Below, piece by piece: positions 10,306 to 21,216 of a stretch of 64,000 nucleotides of DNA. Both the position numbers and the translations under genes were made by a program. Below the pieces are notes generated by a model, which saw only the letters and a list, made by a program, of their open reading frames with translations, was not told the DNA's origin and did not search any database. The stretch spans positions 930,001-994,000 of the forward strand of contig KE546965.1 in NCBI GenBank assembly GCA_000442125.1. The letters run 5' to 3'. The stretch's first letter is position 1. The number at the start of each line of letters is the position of its first letter. The DNA is from Opeltia flavorubescens. Taxonomy: Eukaryota; Ascomycota; Lecanoromycetes; Teloschistales; Teloschistaceae.

Positions 10306-12380
10306 TCATCGAATTTCAAAGTCTCCATACACGTAACTAAGATCACTCAGCTTGTCTAGCCCGGAAGCTATTTCATTGTACGCATCTAGCCTATCGGACA
10401 CTTGCCCGCGCCCGTCAGAGTCTAGAACCCTCGTCAGGACAAAAGTACTTTGGCTCTCACTATTGATACCCTCACGCGAAGCGTGAAATGCGTTGTCTGA
10501 CACATGCTTGTTCAGATGCTCGCGAGGGAGTTTCCAAGGATTAGGTTGTATCCGACAGTCCGGACGGAGGACCATCGGCGAACGCGCTCCGAACAGTACA
10601 ACAACCCAGTCCAGAGGCCGTGCTGTCCCGTATTCGAGAGGGTACTCCAAGAGAAAGTGTTTCCCGTGGTCGCTATGATATGAAATGCTTTTCGAGGGCC
10701 GATCCACAGCAAGCTTGCACGAGCATTTCGCTTCGTCGTGCATTTTGACATTCCATGCAAAGATACCGATATCAGTCTTCGAAACTTCATTGTCTTGCAC
10801 ATAAGACGTCAGCGCCGTTTTCAGACTGGTCACTACCGGATGCTGGAATATTCGGTCTCCTAGATATCTGCTCATCACGCAAATAGGGAAGGGTACGATC
10901 ATAACTTTGGGATCAAGTGTAGCTTCAGGGTCTTCGAATTGCAGGAGTCTGCCAAGTGCAACCCCTGCTATCACCAGGTGTTCACCGCTCGATCGGACAT
11001 CAAGCTTAAACCGGTGATTTACTTCTGGAAATTCAAGTTTCTTCAACGAGCTAATGTCTCTCATCGGAAACGTGTTGTTGCTTCTTGAACCCCAGTCCGG
11101 CATCCATGAAGGCAGATGCCATGCTCCTGTAAAGTCTTGCTCGTCATTTAGTGCATCCAATGGCTCGGATGGGAACTTCGTTTTTCTTGGGCCCCATAAT
11201 GGTGTAGGGCAATGCTCCATACCTGCAAAGTGGAGAATGTCAAGACTGTTCGTCTCTTCAACGACTCGCAGTGAGACATTGACCAGGGCCTGCCGTACGG
11301 ATAATTTATAGTCTGGCTCTAAGTAAGACATGCCGTTATGCATGCCTAAGATCGCATAAGCCTTGTCTCTTTTGTCCGTCGCATCTCTGTTCCATATCGA
11401 GCGCAGGAGTGAGAAAAGATCGCATGATTCGAGGCGCGCCCGCTCAATGAAATTGATCTCTCGTAACACGTTGCGCCAATCGTCGAACCTCTCTAAGAGT
11501 GCTGGTTGCCAGCCCTTAACCAGCGTGGTCCAGTCGATCTTTTGAAAGCCTGTCTGTAAAACTGCACGTCTAGCCAAGCAAATCTCTTGGAATGTCCACG
11601 CTCTATTGAACCAACCGCAATGGCGTACGAAGGTCAATCCATCCTGGATATCTTGACCCTGGAAATCTCGACCGTTGAGATGAACCATTCAAGTCCGATT
11701 AGAACATTCCAACAAGCTCATCTGGCGTTTCTTTCGACGAGGTGTAAAATGAACGATAAGGGAGCTCCACGCGTTTTTGAACCACCCCTTGAACCGCGCT
11801 GATTTTGTATGATTTTCCATGACTATACATTCTGCGTCCTCATCCCAGTCGAAGCCTTCTGCAATCTTCATTCGATGATGTACCTATGCGCAGCTATGTC
11901 AAATATGACGTACCTTCACTTGAATCAGCTTGGCTCTCACTAGAACCATATCCTCCGCGATCTGATTGATTGATAACCTCTCCGGCGTGAAGTGACAAAG
12001 CATCGAAAAGATTCTCGACTATGCCACCTTCTATACCAAGCCATGCAATAACACAGCCCACGCTCTTATAGATCTCGCCCATGATTGATACTTATTTGGT
12101 CTTTTCTTCAGTATTTATTTGGTTTATACAAAGCGCGTTAACCCAGATCGCCCTTAAGCCATCATTATCTCCTATAAAGTATATTAAAACAGAGTATAAA
12201 TTTAGTTGCAGGGAAATCAAATAGCTCCCGTAGCGTATATAACGTGCTCCCTTATAAGGGTCTCTTATGTATGCGTTCATCTGCTAATAGTACGATAGTG
12301 CGTAATACTCTTTATAGTTGAGTCGTATATCTTTTAAAGATTTTGTGTCCAATCTACCCGTGAGGATGGATAATAAATCA
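10306..12380 (-). pseudogene. HET-domain (heterokaryon incompatibility) gene, degenerate 5' half
   Basis: HET proteins are fungal regulators of self/non-self recognition and cell death. Minus-strand sequence contains the family landmarks in order: E-Y-Y-A-L-S-Y near 12300, W-V-N-A-L-C-I-N-Q near 12130, V-I-A-W-L-G near 12045, A-W-T-F-Q-E-I near 11600, and D-K-R-D-K-A-Y-A-I-L-G-M near 11360. The last 460 codons (11688-10306) are open. Upstream, three in-frame stops interrupt it: a TAG where the domain normally has W of S-Y-x-W-G, a TAA just before V-S-I-M-G-E, and a TGA directly before 11688. A candidate intron (GTACGT donor near 11912) does not restore phase. The changes fit G-to-A or C-to-T, so repeat-induced mutation is possible. 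A shortened product from an internal start cannot be excluded. Confidence 0.65.
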
Positions 12381-13600
12381 AAGCGGTCAACAGCGTCAAG
12401 TCTTAAGATCCTGACGTAGTTTGTAGGCAAGGCTTCGTATAGATCCATAGAGAAAATTGAATATAATTAAGACGGCTGCAAAGTAGCTAATCATCCCTTA
12501 GTAGGTCCTGGAGGGGAGATCTTTTACCCTTCTTCGTATACAAGCTCACTCCATCTCAGGTTATATATGTCTCTGCATAATGGTTGATATAGATTCATAG
12601 AGAGATCCTCTTTTTATGAGCCAGCTCTATCCGTGGTAAGATTTTCGAATGTATATCAATAGCCGTCTTGTTTCATCATGAACTGGATTTGCACATCGTC
12701 TTCTGCTTCGAGAATTACTAAAATCGTAAAAGACCTCCATGTGGTTATGTCGATCATATAACAGAGCTTGCCTGGCTGATGCGAAGAAGATCACCAGAGA
12801 CATACGAGTTGTTGTCGAGTCTGACCTAACGGAGACTGAGCCCTAAAATAAGGCTGTTCTGAACCACACATCTTAGGGCTTACTTTGGCTTCCGGTCAAA
12901 TTTGATATTCTGCGGACTCAGCAACACCAAACATGCACACAGTCCGTGATAGACAATGGAACCGGTAGTCTTCGAGTCTATAATACAAGGCCGCCGATCA
13001 ACTTCAAAAAGACTTTGAGATCTGCACTACTGCATCAATCACACTTTACACTTCTGAAGGTCCTTACTCAGATGCAACTTGAATTATTATGACTGCTACC
13101 ATTATAAGTCGGCCTTGTCTTTGCTGAGCGTCACAGTCCTATAGGTCTATCAAATGCCGCTTGTAACCACAGCAATAGTGGGGACGGAAATGGTTTTGTT
13201 AAGATAGTATCTCTTGCGTGTGTATCAGTCTAGTACTCCGAGGAATACTACCCATCGGGGAATAGTATCGTTGATATAATGGCTAAGCTTTATTTTACAA
13301 AGAATGATATTCAGGATGGATGACTCGTATAGGATACTGCCGAACCTCTCACTCACAAAGTAAATTCCGGTATAGAGTTGATCACTACTTAAATCTTGGG
13401 TGCTTTTTACACTTGGTTTGATATCTTTTTATGACTTATATACTCGCCTTTTTTCATTCAGTTCCGTGTTCTTAAACAATTCCAGTTGCTGTATAATAGT
13501 CTAGTCACCCTTAATACCTTATAGCCTGTATTCTCCACAAAACCTGCTTCCCTTGACTATCCATCATATCATTCGAAGCATCAGCAAAGCAAGCCTTGAG
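12381..13600. other. AT-rich gene desert
   Basis: AT-rich sequence with many TA steps and no frame above 60 codons in any of six frames. It adjoins the mutated 5' half of the HET gene, and AT content appears to rise gradually from about 12.1 kb. This looks like a decayed or repeat-induced-mutation-affected segment. I could not recognise any transposon family, terminal repeat or target-site duplication in it. Confidence 0.45.
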
Positions 13601-13670
13601 CTGTGGCACAATAGTTGTCTCCCTTGTAGCAAAACAGGCAATCTGCCTTATTGAGCCATCACAATTGCGT

Positions 13671-14578
13671 TTACCCTACAATAAATACCAATACAACCGA
13701 TACACCACTAAAAAGAACCGATCGCCCCACTTTAGTTCTAGGACCCAATGTCGCTGCTCCAATAAAAGGTACAACTCCTGTAGGCCCCGTAGGTACGCTA
13801 CCTCCACTCGCCGTCCCAAAACTACTGTTCGCACCTCCACTCACATTCATCACCCCACTCCCAGGCGGTGGTGCACAGAGCTTATACCCCAAATACAGCC
13901 CCATCTGCAAATCCACAGGACCACAAGTCCTCTTCTCACATTCAAATAGCTCATGTTTCAAGGCGCTGCTATTACACACGCAAGAGCTATTACTCAAACT
14001 CCCGCACTCGCTTTTTGGCACGATTTGCGACAGGCAGGCTGTCGCGCAAGGAGGATAGTTACTTTCTATTCGTCGGATCTTTACCACTCACGGCGATCAA
14101 GGCGGAAGAGGTACTCGCAGCGATAGCAGCGGATACGAGAGTTGAGTTAATAGTGCCGTTGGTGTATAGAGGTCCACAGGCTTGTTGGGCCAGACCAAAG
14201 GTTTTGTTGAAGTCTGCGGGTGAGCAGCTGATCTTCTCGCAGGCGGCGGTGGCGGCGCGGTTGCCGACGTCGCATTGACAGGTTCGGTTTGCGATTGTGG
14301 TGAAGGCGCAGGGATTGGACTGTTATTTTTATCATTCTCTTGGAGCCCTTTTTACTTACTGCAGAGATGGAGTATGGGTGTGGTGGGGAAAGCAAGGGGA
14401 AAAAAGATGGGGGACTTACAGGTCCATTGACGACTTCGAGGAAGCATTGAGGGGAACATGGAGGGTAATTTGCTAGGAGAGCTGGGTTGCCGAGATCTTG
14501 GATGGTTATATCTTGAGCTGTAGTAGGGGTGATAAGGAGGACCAAAGGTAGGACTATAGGATGCATGGTGATATGCAT
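13671..14578 (-). CDS. GPI-anchored protein with two CFEM domains
   Basis: Deduced exons are 14578-14420, 14319-14115 and 14065-13671, giving 252 residues. CFEM domains are fungal eight-cysteine modules of cell-surface proteins, several of which bind heme or act in host interaction. A signal peptide (P-I-V-L-P-L-V-L-L-I-T) is followed by CFEM-1 (about residues 38-105, eight cysteines including P-P-C-S-P-Q-C and T-C-Q-C). CFEM-2 (about 124-182) also has all eight, starting P-P-C-A-T-A-C. A Ser/Gly/Thr-rich linker and a C-terminal hydrophobic tail predict a GPI anchor. The second intron (49 nt, GTACCT donor) is the least certain boundary; without it the frame stops between the domains. A second ATG at 14566 is an equally good start. 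Confidence 0.75.
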
Positions 14579-14596
14579 TACTCTATACTCCAACAT

Positions 14597-15342
14597 ATAA
14601 AAAGATTATAAAGCCGATGACGATACTAATCATAACTCGAATCACCTCAAATTCCAAAAATGGACAGTAGGTCTCGAAACAGGAGACAATTCAGAACTGT
14701 AAAAGAATGGTAGGATATACCAATCGTGAAAAGCAAGCGGGAACATGGCTGTTGTGGAAACCTCTCTCCTCCGAATAGTATGCAACCTTCATGCACGAAG
14801 CTCGGACCCATGGGCTGCATCCTTGATGAATATTCAACCAATCACACAACAGCATGATAGGCATCGCACAGCATTCGATCTGCACTACAAAGGTCCCATG
14901 CACAAATTTCATGCGCAGATAAACGGCAGCAGAGTTGGGCGGAAACGTGTTATCAGAAGTTAGGTCAAACCTCTGACGGATAAACTCGTCAAGAAAATCC
15001 GAAAATCTGTAGATTTTGAAAGTAGCTGGAGCTCGCTAGCTAGTCGGGAGAAGCATTGCTAATGATAAGGGCAAAATATAGAGAAGTGGGTATTAGTGAG
15101 GCTTAAGAACTCATGTAGGAACCCTGGAGGTTGGCAGAATGTTGAAGGCTAGCGAGGAAGGAAGTATAGACAAAGTAGGAAGCAGCAGATAGTTACATAA
15201 GTATATACCTTCACCAATACGGCACCTGACCAGAGCGTTTGTAATTTTTTCCACGGGACGTTACCTAAAACATACCCGAATATGCGAGCTCGTACCACTC
15301 AAACATAAAAGACTCATCAAACCGGATAAAACGTCTAAATAC
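14597..15342. other. Intergenic between CFEM and GH79 genes
   Basis: No supported gene. Both flanking genes lie on the minus strand, so this is the CFEM gene's promoter and the GH79 gene's 3' flank. Confidence 0.5.
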
Positions 15343-17125
15343 TCATCGCACAAGACTAACCACAACCCCCTCCGTCGCCCCAACCCTCAAACTCACCTTC
15401 CCACCACTACTAACCCTTAAAGTCTCAACCCCCTCCCCAACCTTCACCGGCTTTCCCCCACTCTGAAAACTCCACTTCTCTCCACCCCAAATAGCACCAT
15501 CCTGCGCCAACCCTCCCGGTCCCGTAAGCCTCTTAACCCGCACCGCTCGTACACCAGCCGGGAGATTCTCAAGCTGCACCAAAGCCTGCGGTCTCTGCTT
15601 CCCTGGAGTAACAATCCGATCCCAAAGTTCCAAATTCAAAATCGCAATTCTCTCTAAATCACCGCCGTAGAAAGAAGCATAAGCAGTCAAGTTAGCTGCA
15701 GCAGCAGGGATAGAGATCGAAGAAACACGCGTCAGCTTCGCAGTCTCATTACCGAGAAAATCCGCCGCCGCTACGATCCCATACCAAGTAGGTCTCACAG
15801 CAGTCGGTACCAATTCCGAAGGCCTTGCGTTAAAAGGTGCGAAATTCCATTTCGTTTCGCCGACCTGATTACTAATACCTCCGATACCGATAGACATGCA
15901 GTAGAGGTGGAAATCCAAGGTCCACAGCGCAGTGCCCAGACTGGCTAAGATTTGTCTTGAGGCGGTTTCGTTTGTATTCCCGCCTGCGAGGCCGCTGCCC
16001 ATTTCGCCGATGATGAGTGGGATGTTTGGGTGTGTGTTGGAGAGAAATTCGGTGGCGGATTTGAGACCTGATGCGGCTTTGATGGTGTATTTGTGGTTTA
16101 GGAGTGTGCTTTGTAGGTAGTGAGGAGCGTTTTTGATGGGGTCCTGCCCGCCGCGATCGGGGAAGACGTCGTAGCTGGGGAAAGAAGTTTTAGTACGTAT
16201 CAAGTCTTAAAGGAAATGGATGCTTACTAATGTAAAGAAACGCTTTTGATGTTGTCAAGTCTGTCGATCCCATTTTTGAAGATGGTAGATCTGTAGTCGA
16301 CGTCAATTCCTACTCAATAGATATACGGTCCTTAGACAGGTACTCACACGTTCCACGGTGGTATCGCTTCAGAAGAAAGTGCCAATCCTTGATAGATTGG
16401 TCCAGGTGGTATACTAGTAAGAGCTCCCGAAACAGCCTTCGCAAACCGTAGCCAGCGATCGACGTAATCGGACGGTCTCTTGAACTCCCCAAGATTCGGT
16501 TCGTTACCTATCTCGATAGCATGCAATTGTTTGTTGCCGAACGCAGCTATACCCCGTTTCGCAAATTCAACGGTGTTCTCGATAGTGCCAACGGTGAGCG
16601 GAAGTTGATAAACGTATTTCACCGCGAGTTGCTTCAGAGGCGCGAAAGAATTGAACCAGCTGGGTCCAACTATAGTATAGACTTTGTCCGGACGATTCTC
16701 GTCTTTGACGCTCTTGACGGGAATTGGTAGGGATGCATTGAAGAGCGCATGATCTCTGTGATGAAGATGTCAGCAATACTCTGTTGTCAAAACAAAGCCG
16801 GATATTGGACAAACAGCGTAGTTCCCCCTATCCGTATAAACACATCGGAGCCAGCGCGATCGGCAATCGTCGCAACCAGATTGGCGAAAAAGGTATTGGG
16901 ATGAGAATCATTCCCTAGCGGCTATGAGCGGATCTCCAAGACGTTCGAATGAAAAGACGGCCTACCTGCAAAATCCGGCCAAAATTCGCCATTGATCCCA
17001 AGACCGGTGAAGCTATGAGGAATGGCCTTCGTGGAAGGTACCTGCGTTGGGGCACTGATGGTGACGGTATCACAGCGCCCCAAGACGTATGAATATAAAG
17101 AAATCAACAAAAGAGACGAATACAT
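15343..17125 (-). CDS. Secreted GH79 beta-glucuronidase-like glycosidase
   Basis: Deduced exons are 17125-16966, 16914-16815, 16755-16348, 16290-16228 and 16174-15343, giving 520 residues; all phases agree. Fungal GH79 enzymes release glucuronic acid or 4-O-methyl-glucuronic acid from arabinogalactan side chains. Residues 1-17 are a signal peptide. An F-T-G-L-G-I-N-G-E-F-W motif marks the barrel start. I-E-I-G-N-E-P-N near residue 168 supplies the acid/base glutamate, and I-I-G-E-M-G-S near 297 the likely nucleophile. The C-terminal beta-sandwich matches the GH79 C-terminal domain, including a terminal S-L-R-V-G segment. Length is normal for the family. Substrate is inferred from the family, not from visible residues. 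Confidence 0.85.
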
Positions 17126-18705
17126 TTGGATGGAAATAACGAAGAGTTAATTGAGCAACGGATATAGAAAGGATAAGAGATAAATCTCTAAAGAAGTCTG
17201 TAATCGTACGTTTATTGTGCTATGTGGAGAGAAATTTCTTATGCATAATATACGTCGTTTCGCGTGCAACCTGATCCACGGCCACAAGCATTGTCAGACG
17301 TAAACTTCAGCTGTAGCCCTGAAGATAGAAGTTGTTATTAGTGGTTGGGCCAATGGCTCAGACCAGAACCGAAATTGCCGAAATGTTTTCCGATGCTTCA
17401 ATTGGCCAGCATTGCGAGCTGAACAATAACGAACAAGGGCCGAAAAAAGTTGGCCTGCTAGTCGGTACAGATTAGAACGAAAGCCCCAGGATGCCCCAGG
17501 AAGCCCCAGGACAAAATTAGCACGCAGATCAACATTACTACTTAGAGAACCGTGTAACACAATAACCTAGAGAAGCGAGTTTGATTTTGATTGCGCATTG
17601 CCCCGGATGATGAAAGATCTTCATACACAGCCTTATTCTAGGGCTGAGCGGCTGAAATTTAGCGTATGCAGATCGGCGTCACCACAAGAGAGCCTGGAGT
17701 ACTAGTACCCACTAAACCATGTACTGGTGTAAACTTAGTGGGAGTAGCAGGCATTTTCTCTATCTCTAAAGCCCCCAATCCATATATTTCTCTCTCCCCA
17801 TGACCCGAACACCAGCACCCTGCCTTCATTTTTAATTCTCCCTATATTTTCCCCTAACCGATACTCCTCAGGTCCAAAGACACACACACGTATGTGGCAA
17901 CCCAACCCTCCCTTCCGCAAGCAAAACATTGTATTAAGATCCTCTCTTGATTTTCGATCCTGGGACAGTGATACCCGTATTCGTCAGCGTGAGAGATATA
18001 GGCAGTCTCACCCATACAGTTCAAGTACCAGTGTTCGACGGCCACGACTGCCTCCGCTGGAAGATTGGTCGAGTGCGCAAGAGAGAAAGATGAGCACTGT
18101 ACTGGCACGTTGAGAGGACAGCCGTACGTGTATGATCCTAAGCCCTGTGAACAGCCTCGTTGGCTTCGTTCAGGAGAAAGGGTTCGCACACGCGGCAGGT
18201 TGCGATCGACCGGGACCTTGAGATCGATATCGACGCGGAGGTCAAGGAAAGGGATCCTGTGGCCGCCAATCAAACGTGACGGTGTAGCTGAAGATGTGAA
18301 CGTGCCTCGGCTCTGGGAATATACTCGAGGAGTGAGCGCTCGACTCCTGGATAATAGAGATTTTCCAAATGGAGCCTTCGAAGGTGAAGTCTAATTCAGT
18401 AAAAGAACTTAGACTTCTCATAGCGGTGAATTTTTTATTATCGAGGTTGAAGGGTGACTCGTGAACATTGATGTCGTCGATCCTAAAAGGTATATCCGCG
18501 TTGCTGTCATTGCGTTTTGGTCAGCCTTCGGGCATTAATCTGCCGTCTAGATGATTGGAAGGCTTTAACCTGTTCTCTCAGCGGAGCAAAGAATTCCAGC
18601 TCAACGACGAATATGTTCTCGAGAGATTGTATGGTGAGTCGCTTGTATTTCCTCCTAAGTGGCTTTGGTTGAAGGCTTGTGGACGCGATACGATTGTAAT
18701 AGACT
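17126..18705. other. Gene-poor stretch with possible coding relics
   Basis: No complete gene. Between about 17890 and 18400 all strands show medium-length frames, and one plus-strand frame (near 18180-18270) reads V-A-I-D-R-D-L-E-I-D-I-D-A-E-V-K before a stop, which looks like old coding sequence. Around 17480-17510 a short tandem of GCCCCAGGA-like units occurs three times. Nothing is recognisable as a family. Confidence 0.35.
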
Positions 18706-19991
18706 TTACCAAGGGCTTTCGGTGGACGCAAACTGGGAAATGGTCTTGGTCCTCACAGGTGCTTTGTAGCCAACGTCTCTCAGCTCCCCATAAGGACCTC
18801 CGCTCTCGGATTTCGTCGCTGCCTCCGCATCATGCAATAATCTGCTGCCGCTTTTTCTCCGACTTCCTCGAACCGCGCTCATGGCGGACGAATATCGGTT
18901 TTTATAATCGTTCCAACCCGGCAAACCTTTCATCAAGGGGCCAAGAACTGGAAGACATGTGCAGATGATTCCTACATGTAGTTCTACTGATCTGTATTGG
19001 AGGTTATTAGATTTGTACTTGAGAAATAGGGAGGAAGCGGTTTCTCATACAGCCAGAGTGTTCTAATCATATCTGTCCACGTCACATCATAATGACTCGA
19101 GGCTGCAACAACCTCGACCTCGCGGACGATAGCCACGGCCACAACGCTGACATTTCGTTAGCTATACTGAGAAATCGCCAAAAGTGGGAAGAAGAGCACG
19201 TACAATAACCCAGTTGAGAAAACGGCAAGCAGGCCTACAAGCTTGGCAGGTGCTACCTGCAGTTTGAGTACCAGCGGAATTGGTGCCACCACAATGGCAA
19301 AATCTGTAGCAATGTTGAGTGCGCCGGTGGCGATGGCGATGTCCTGGAGAGAGAGGCAATCGCCGGGAAAGAAGAAGTTCCAGCCAGCGTGGATGGGTTT
19401 GCACTGAAAAACATTTGCCAGAATGACAGCCGTACAATACGAGACGACAATACCCATCAGCGCGTAGCACAAATATCGAAAAGACCTGTGGATCCCAAAC
19501 AATCGCTTGTAGAGGAGGAGAATCGACAACTTGGCAAACATGATCGAGGCGAGATAGATGATAGTCGCTATTTTTACCCGCTAACCAAAGTGTAAGCAAA
19601 TCTGGCGCTGTTTTGAATGTTTGATGTCGACTGTTTGCATACCGTATATACAAAATCAAAGTTGTCCTTTTGTATGTCCCAAATATGAAAGCCATATTGA
19701 TGACGTTTCTCCACTGCACCAGCGTCAATTAGGTTACCGTCAGACTCAAGATGACTTACGTATAGCAAGCAAGATTGAACGCGCGATTGCGAGCAGTAAA
19801 GCCACAATAGCGAAATAATCCTCTATCACGACGGACGGGACGATCAACAGTTTGACTATCATCCGAAGCGAGACTGCTACGATTGCGAAACTGAGCGTGA
19901 TGAAAGTCGCCACCAACAGTCGAGGGCCGTTTGAATCGCCATGGATACCTTGATAGGTATAACCTTCTGGTGGAAGGAATTTGGGAGACAT
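18706..19991 (-). CDS. Fungal rhodopsin-like / PTH11-type 7-TM membrane protein
   Basis: Deduced exons are 19991-19760, 19713-19643, 19580-19204, 19146-19051 and 18991-18706, giving 353 residues in consistent phase. It belongs to the large fungal integral membrane family (Pfam fungal rhodopsin domain) that includes PTH11-like receptors. Seen: an E-D-Y-F-A motif after TM2, F-A-K-L-S-I-L-L-L-Y-K-R-L-F in the TM3-TM4 region, N-I-A-T-D-F-A-I-V in TM5, F-S-T-G-L-F in TM6, and Y-D-V-T-W-T followed by V-G-I-I-C-T-C-L-P in the TM7 region. The cytoplasmic tail is polar and basic. It lacks an extracellular CFEM domain. Ligand unknown. The last two exons are short and depend on hand-placed splice sites, but restore the canonical family ending. 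Confidence 0.8.
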
Positions 19992-21216
19992 ACTGGCAGA
20001 AGGTTAAGTGATGTTGTGCCTGTCCGGGCCCGTCCAGCGTCGAGACCGCGCATTGCGGAACACATTGCCTAAGTAGTTTTCCTGGATGTTGGGATGAGAA
20101 AAACGTGTAGTCTACGCCGCAACTACGTGCTTCGAAAATCCGAAGTCCGATGCATATGCATGATGCATCAGGCTAGCGTCATTTTCTCTTTCCCCTCTTA
20201 CCTCGAATCTTTCCCATGTTATGAGTGACTATCCAATAGGATGGAAGTCCGAGCTCCACAAATGTCTGACACAGCAAAGTAGGATTTTTGAGACCAGGTA
20301 GGAATCGCTTTGCTGAAGGGAGGCGCTTGTTGTGGTGAGACAGGATGGTCACGTCGGACTGGTGAGCCCACGTCGTGCCCTTCGTTTGCATCGATTAGTA
20401 ACGAATAGGCTTGCGCTAATGCGACGGAGTAACAAGGAGCTGAGAGAGTAAGAATAAAGTTCCAAACGGCTGTTGCTCACTGCAGCCGCCATACATAATC
20501 TAGACGAACGCCGGACGTCTGCTTACACCGGACGACAGTGATTGGCGCGAGTAGGATGCTGCGGATCACCGTAACCAGCATCTGTGATGAAGTTGATCAA
20601 TCAACGGCGCGAAATGATCGGAACGGACCGCTCGACTCGACTTTCATGCGAGACACAGCCCCAAGCTATGCAGTCCTCTGAATAAGCCATCAAAAGACCA
20701 CGCCGAGGACCCACACCTGATAAGGTTGGCGTGTTCTATGCAACGAAGTACTTTATTGTGGCGGTTCTATATAGCGAACTTCTCTATTTGGGCAAGAGAC
20801 ATCCGATAAGAAGATGAAATGTTCATTGCATATTAGCAAGCGAGGCACGTGAGCAATAGTATATCGTACAGTGACTCGACATGTCGGCTTGCGGTTCTCA
20901 CAGCCAGGTAATCCGCCACTTCCTGCTTTGAGCACAAGCTAATAAGCTGACGACTTGTGGCTGTTGATGTGGAATCGTCTTAACTTTGAATGAGCCGTAT
21001 TTGACTCGGACGCTGATGCGCCCCGAAAGGTGATTAACCATCTTATGAGAAATCATTCCACAAGGTGTCGAGGACGAAGAGAGTGGAGCTTTATGTTTGG
21101 TTTGCGCTACGTTGGCTGTTGATTATAGCTACAGCTTGCGGGTTGTGCGAGTGGCCTTCAGATTGAGGCGTTGTCGCTGATACTATCATATCTCTGTCCA
21201 TCCTCCACGCAAGCCA
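19992..21216. other. Intergenic, no gene seen
   Basis: Only short frames without motifs. It serves as promoter for the rhodopsin-like gene and as 3' flank of the Zn2Cys6 regulator gene. Confidence 0.5.

Noticed and set aside
12300-13600. Possible transposon or long-terminal-repeat relic in the AT-rich desert
   Set aside because: No terminal repeats, coding relic or target-site duplication could be recognised, so no element is named.
17294-17560. 88-codon minus-strand frame
   Set aside because: No motif; depends on a short GCCCCAGGA-type repeat; no supporting neighbours.
18555-18968. 137-codon plus-strand frame
   Set aside because: Overlaps the last exon of the rhodopsin-like gene, whose family ending is clearly read on the other strand.
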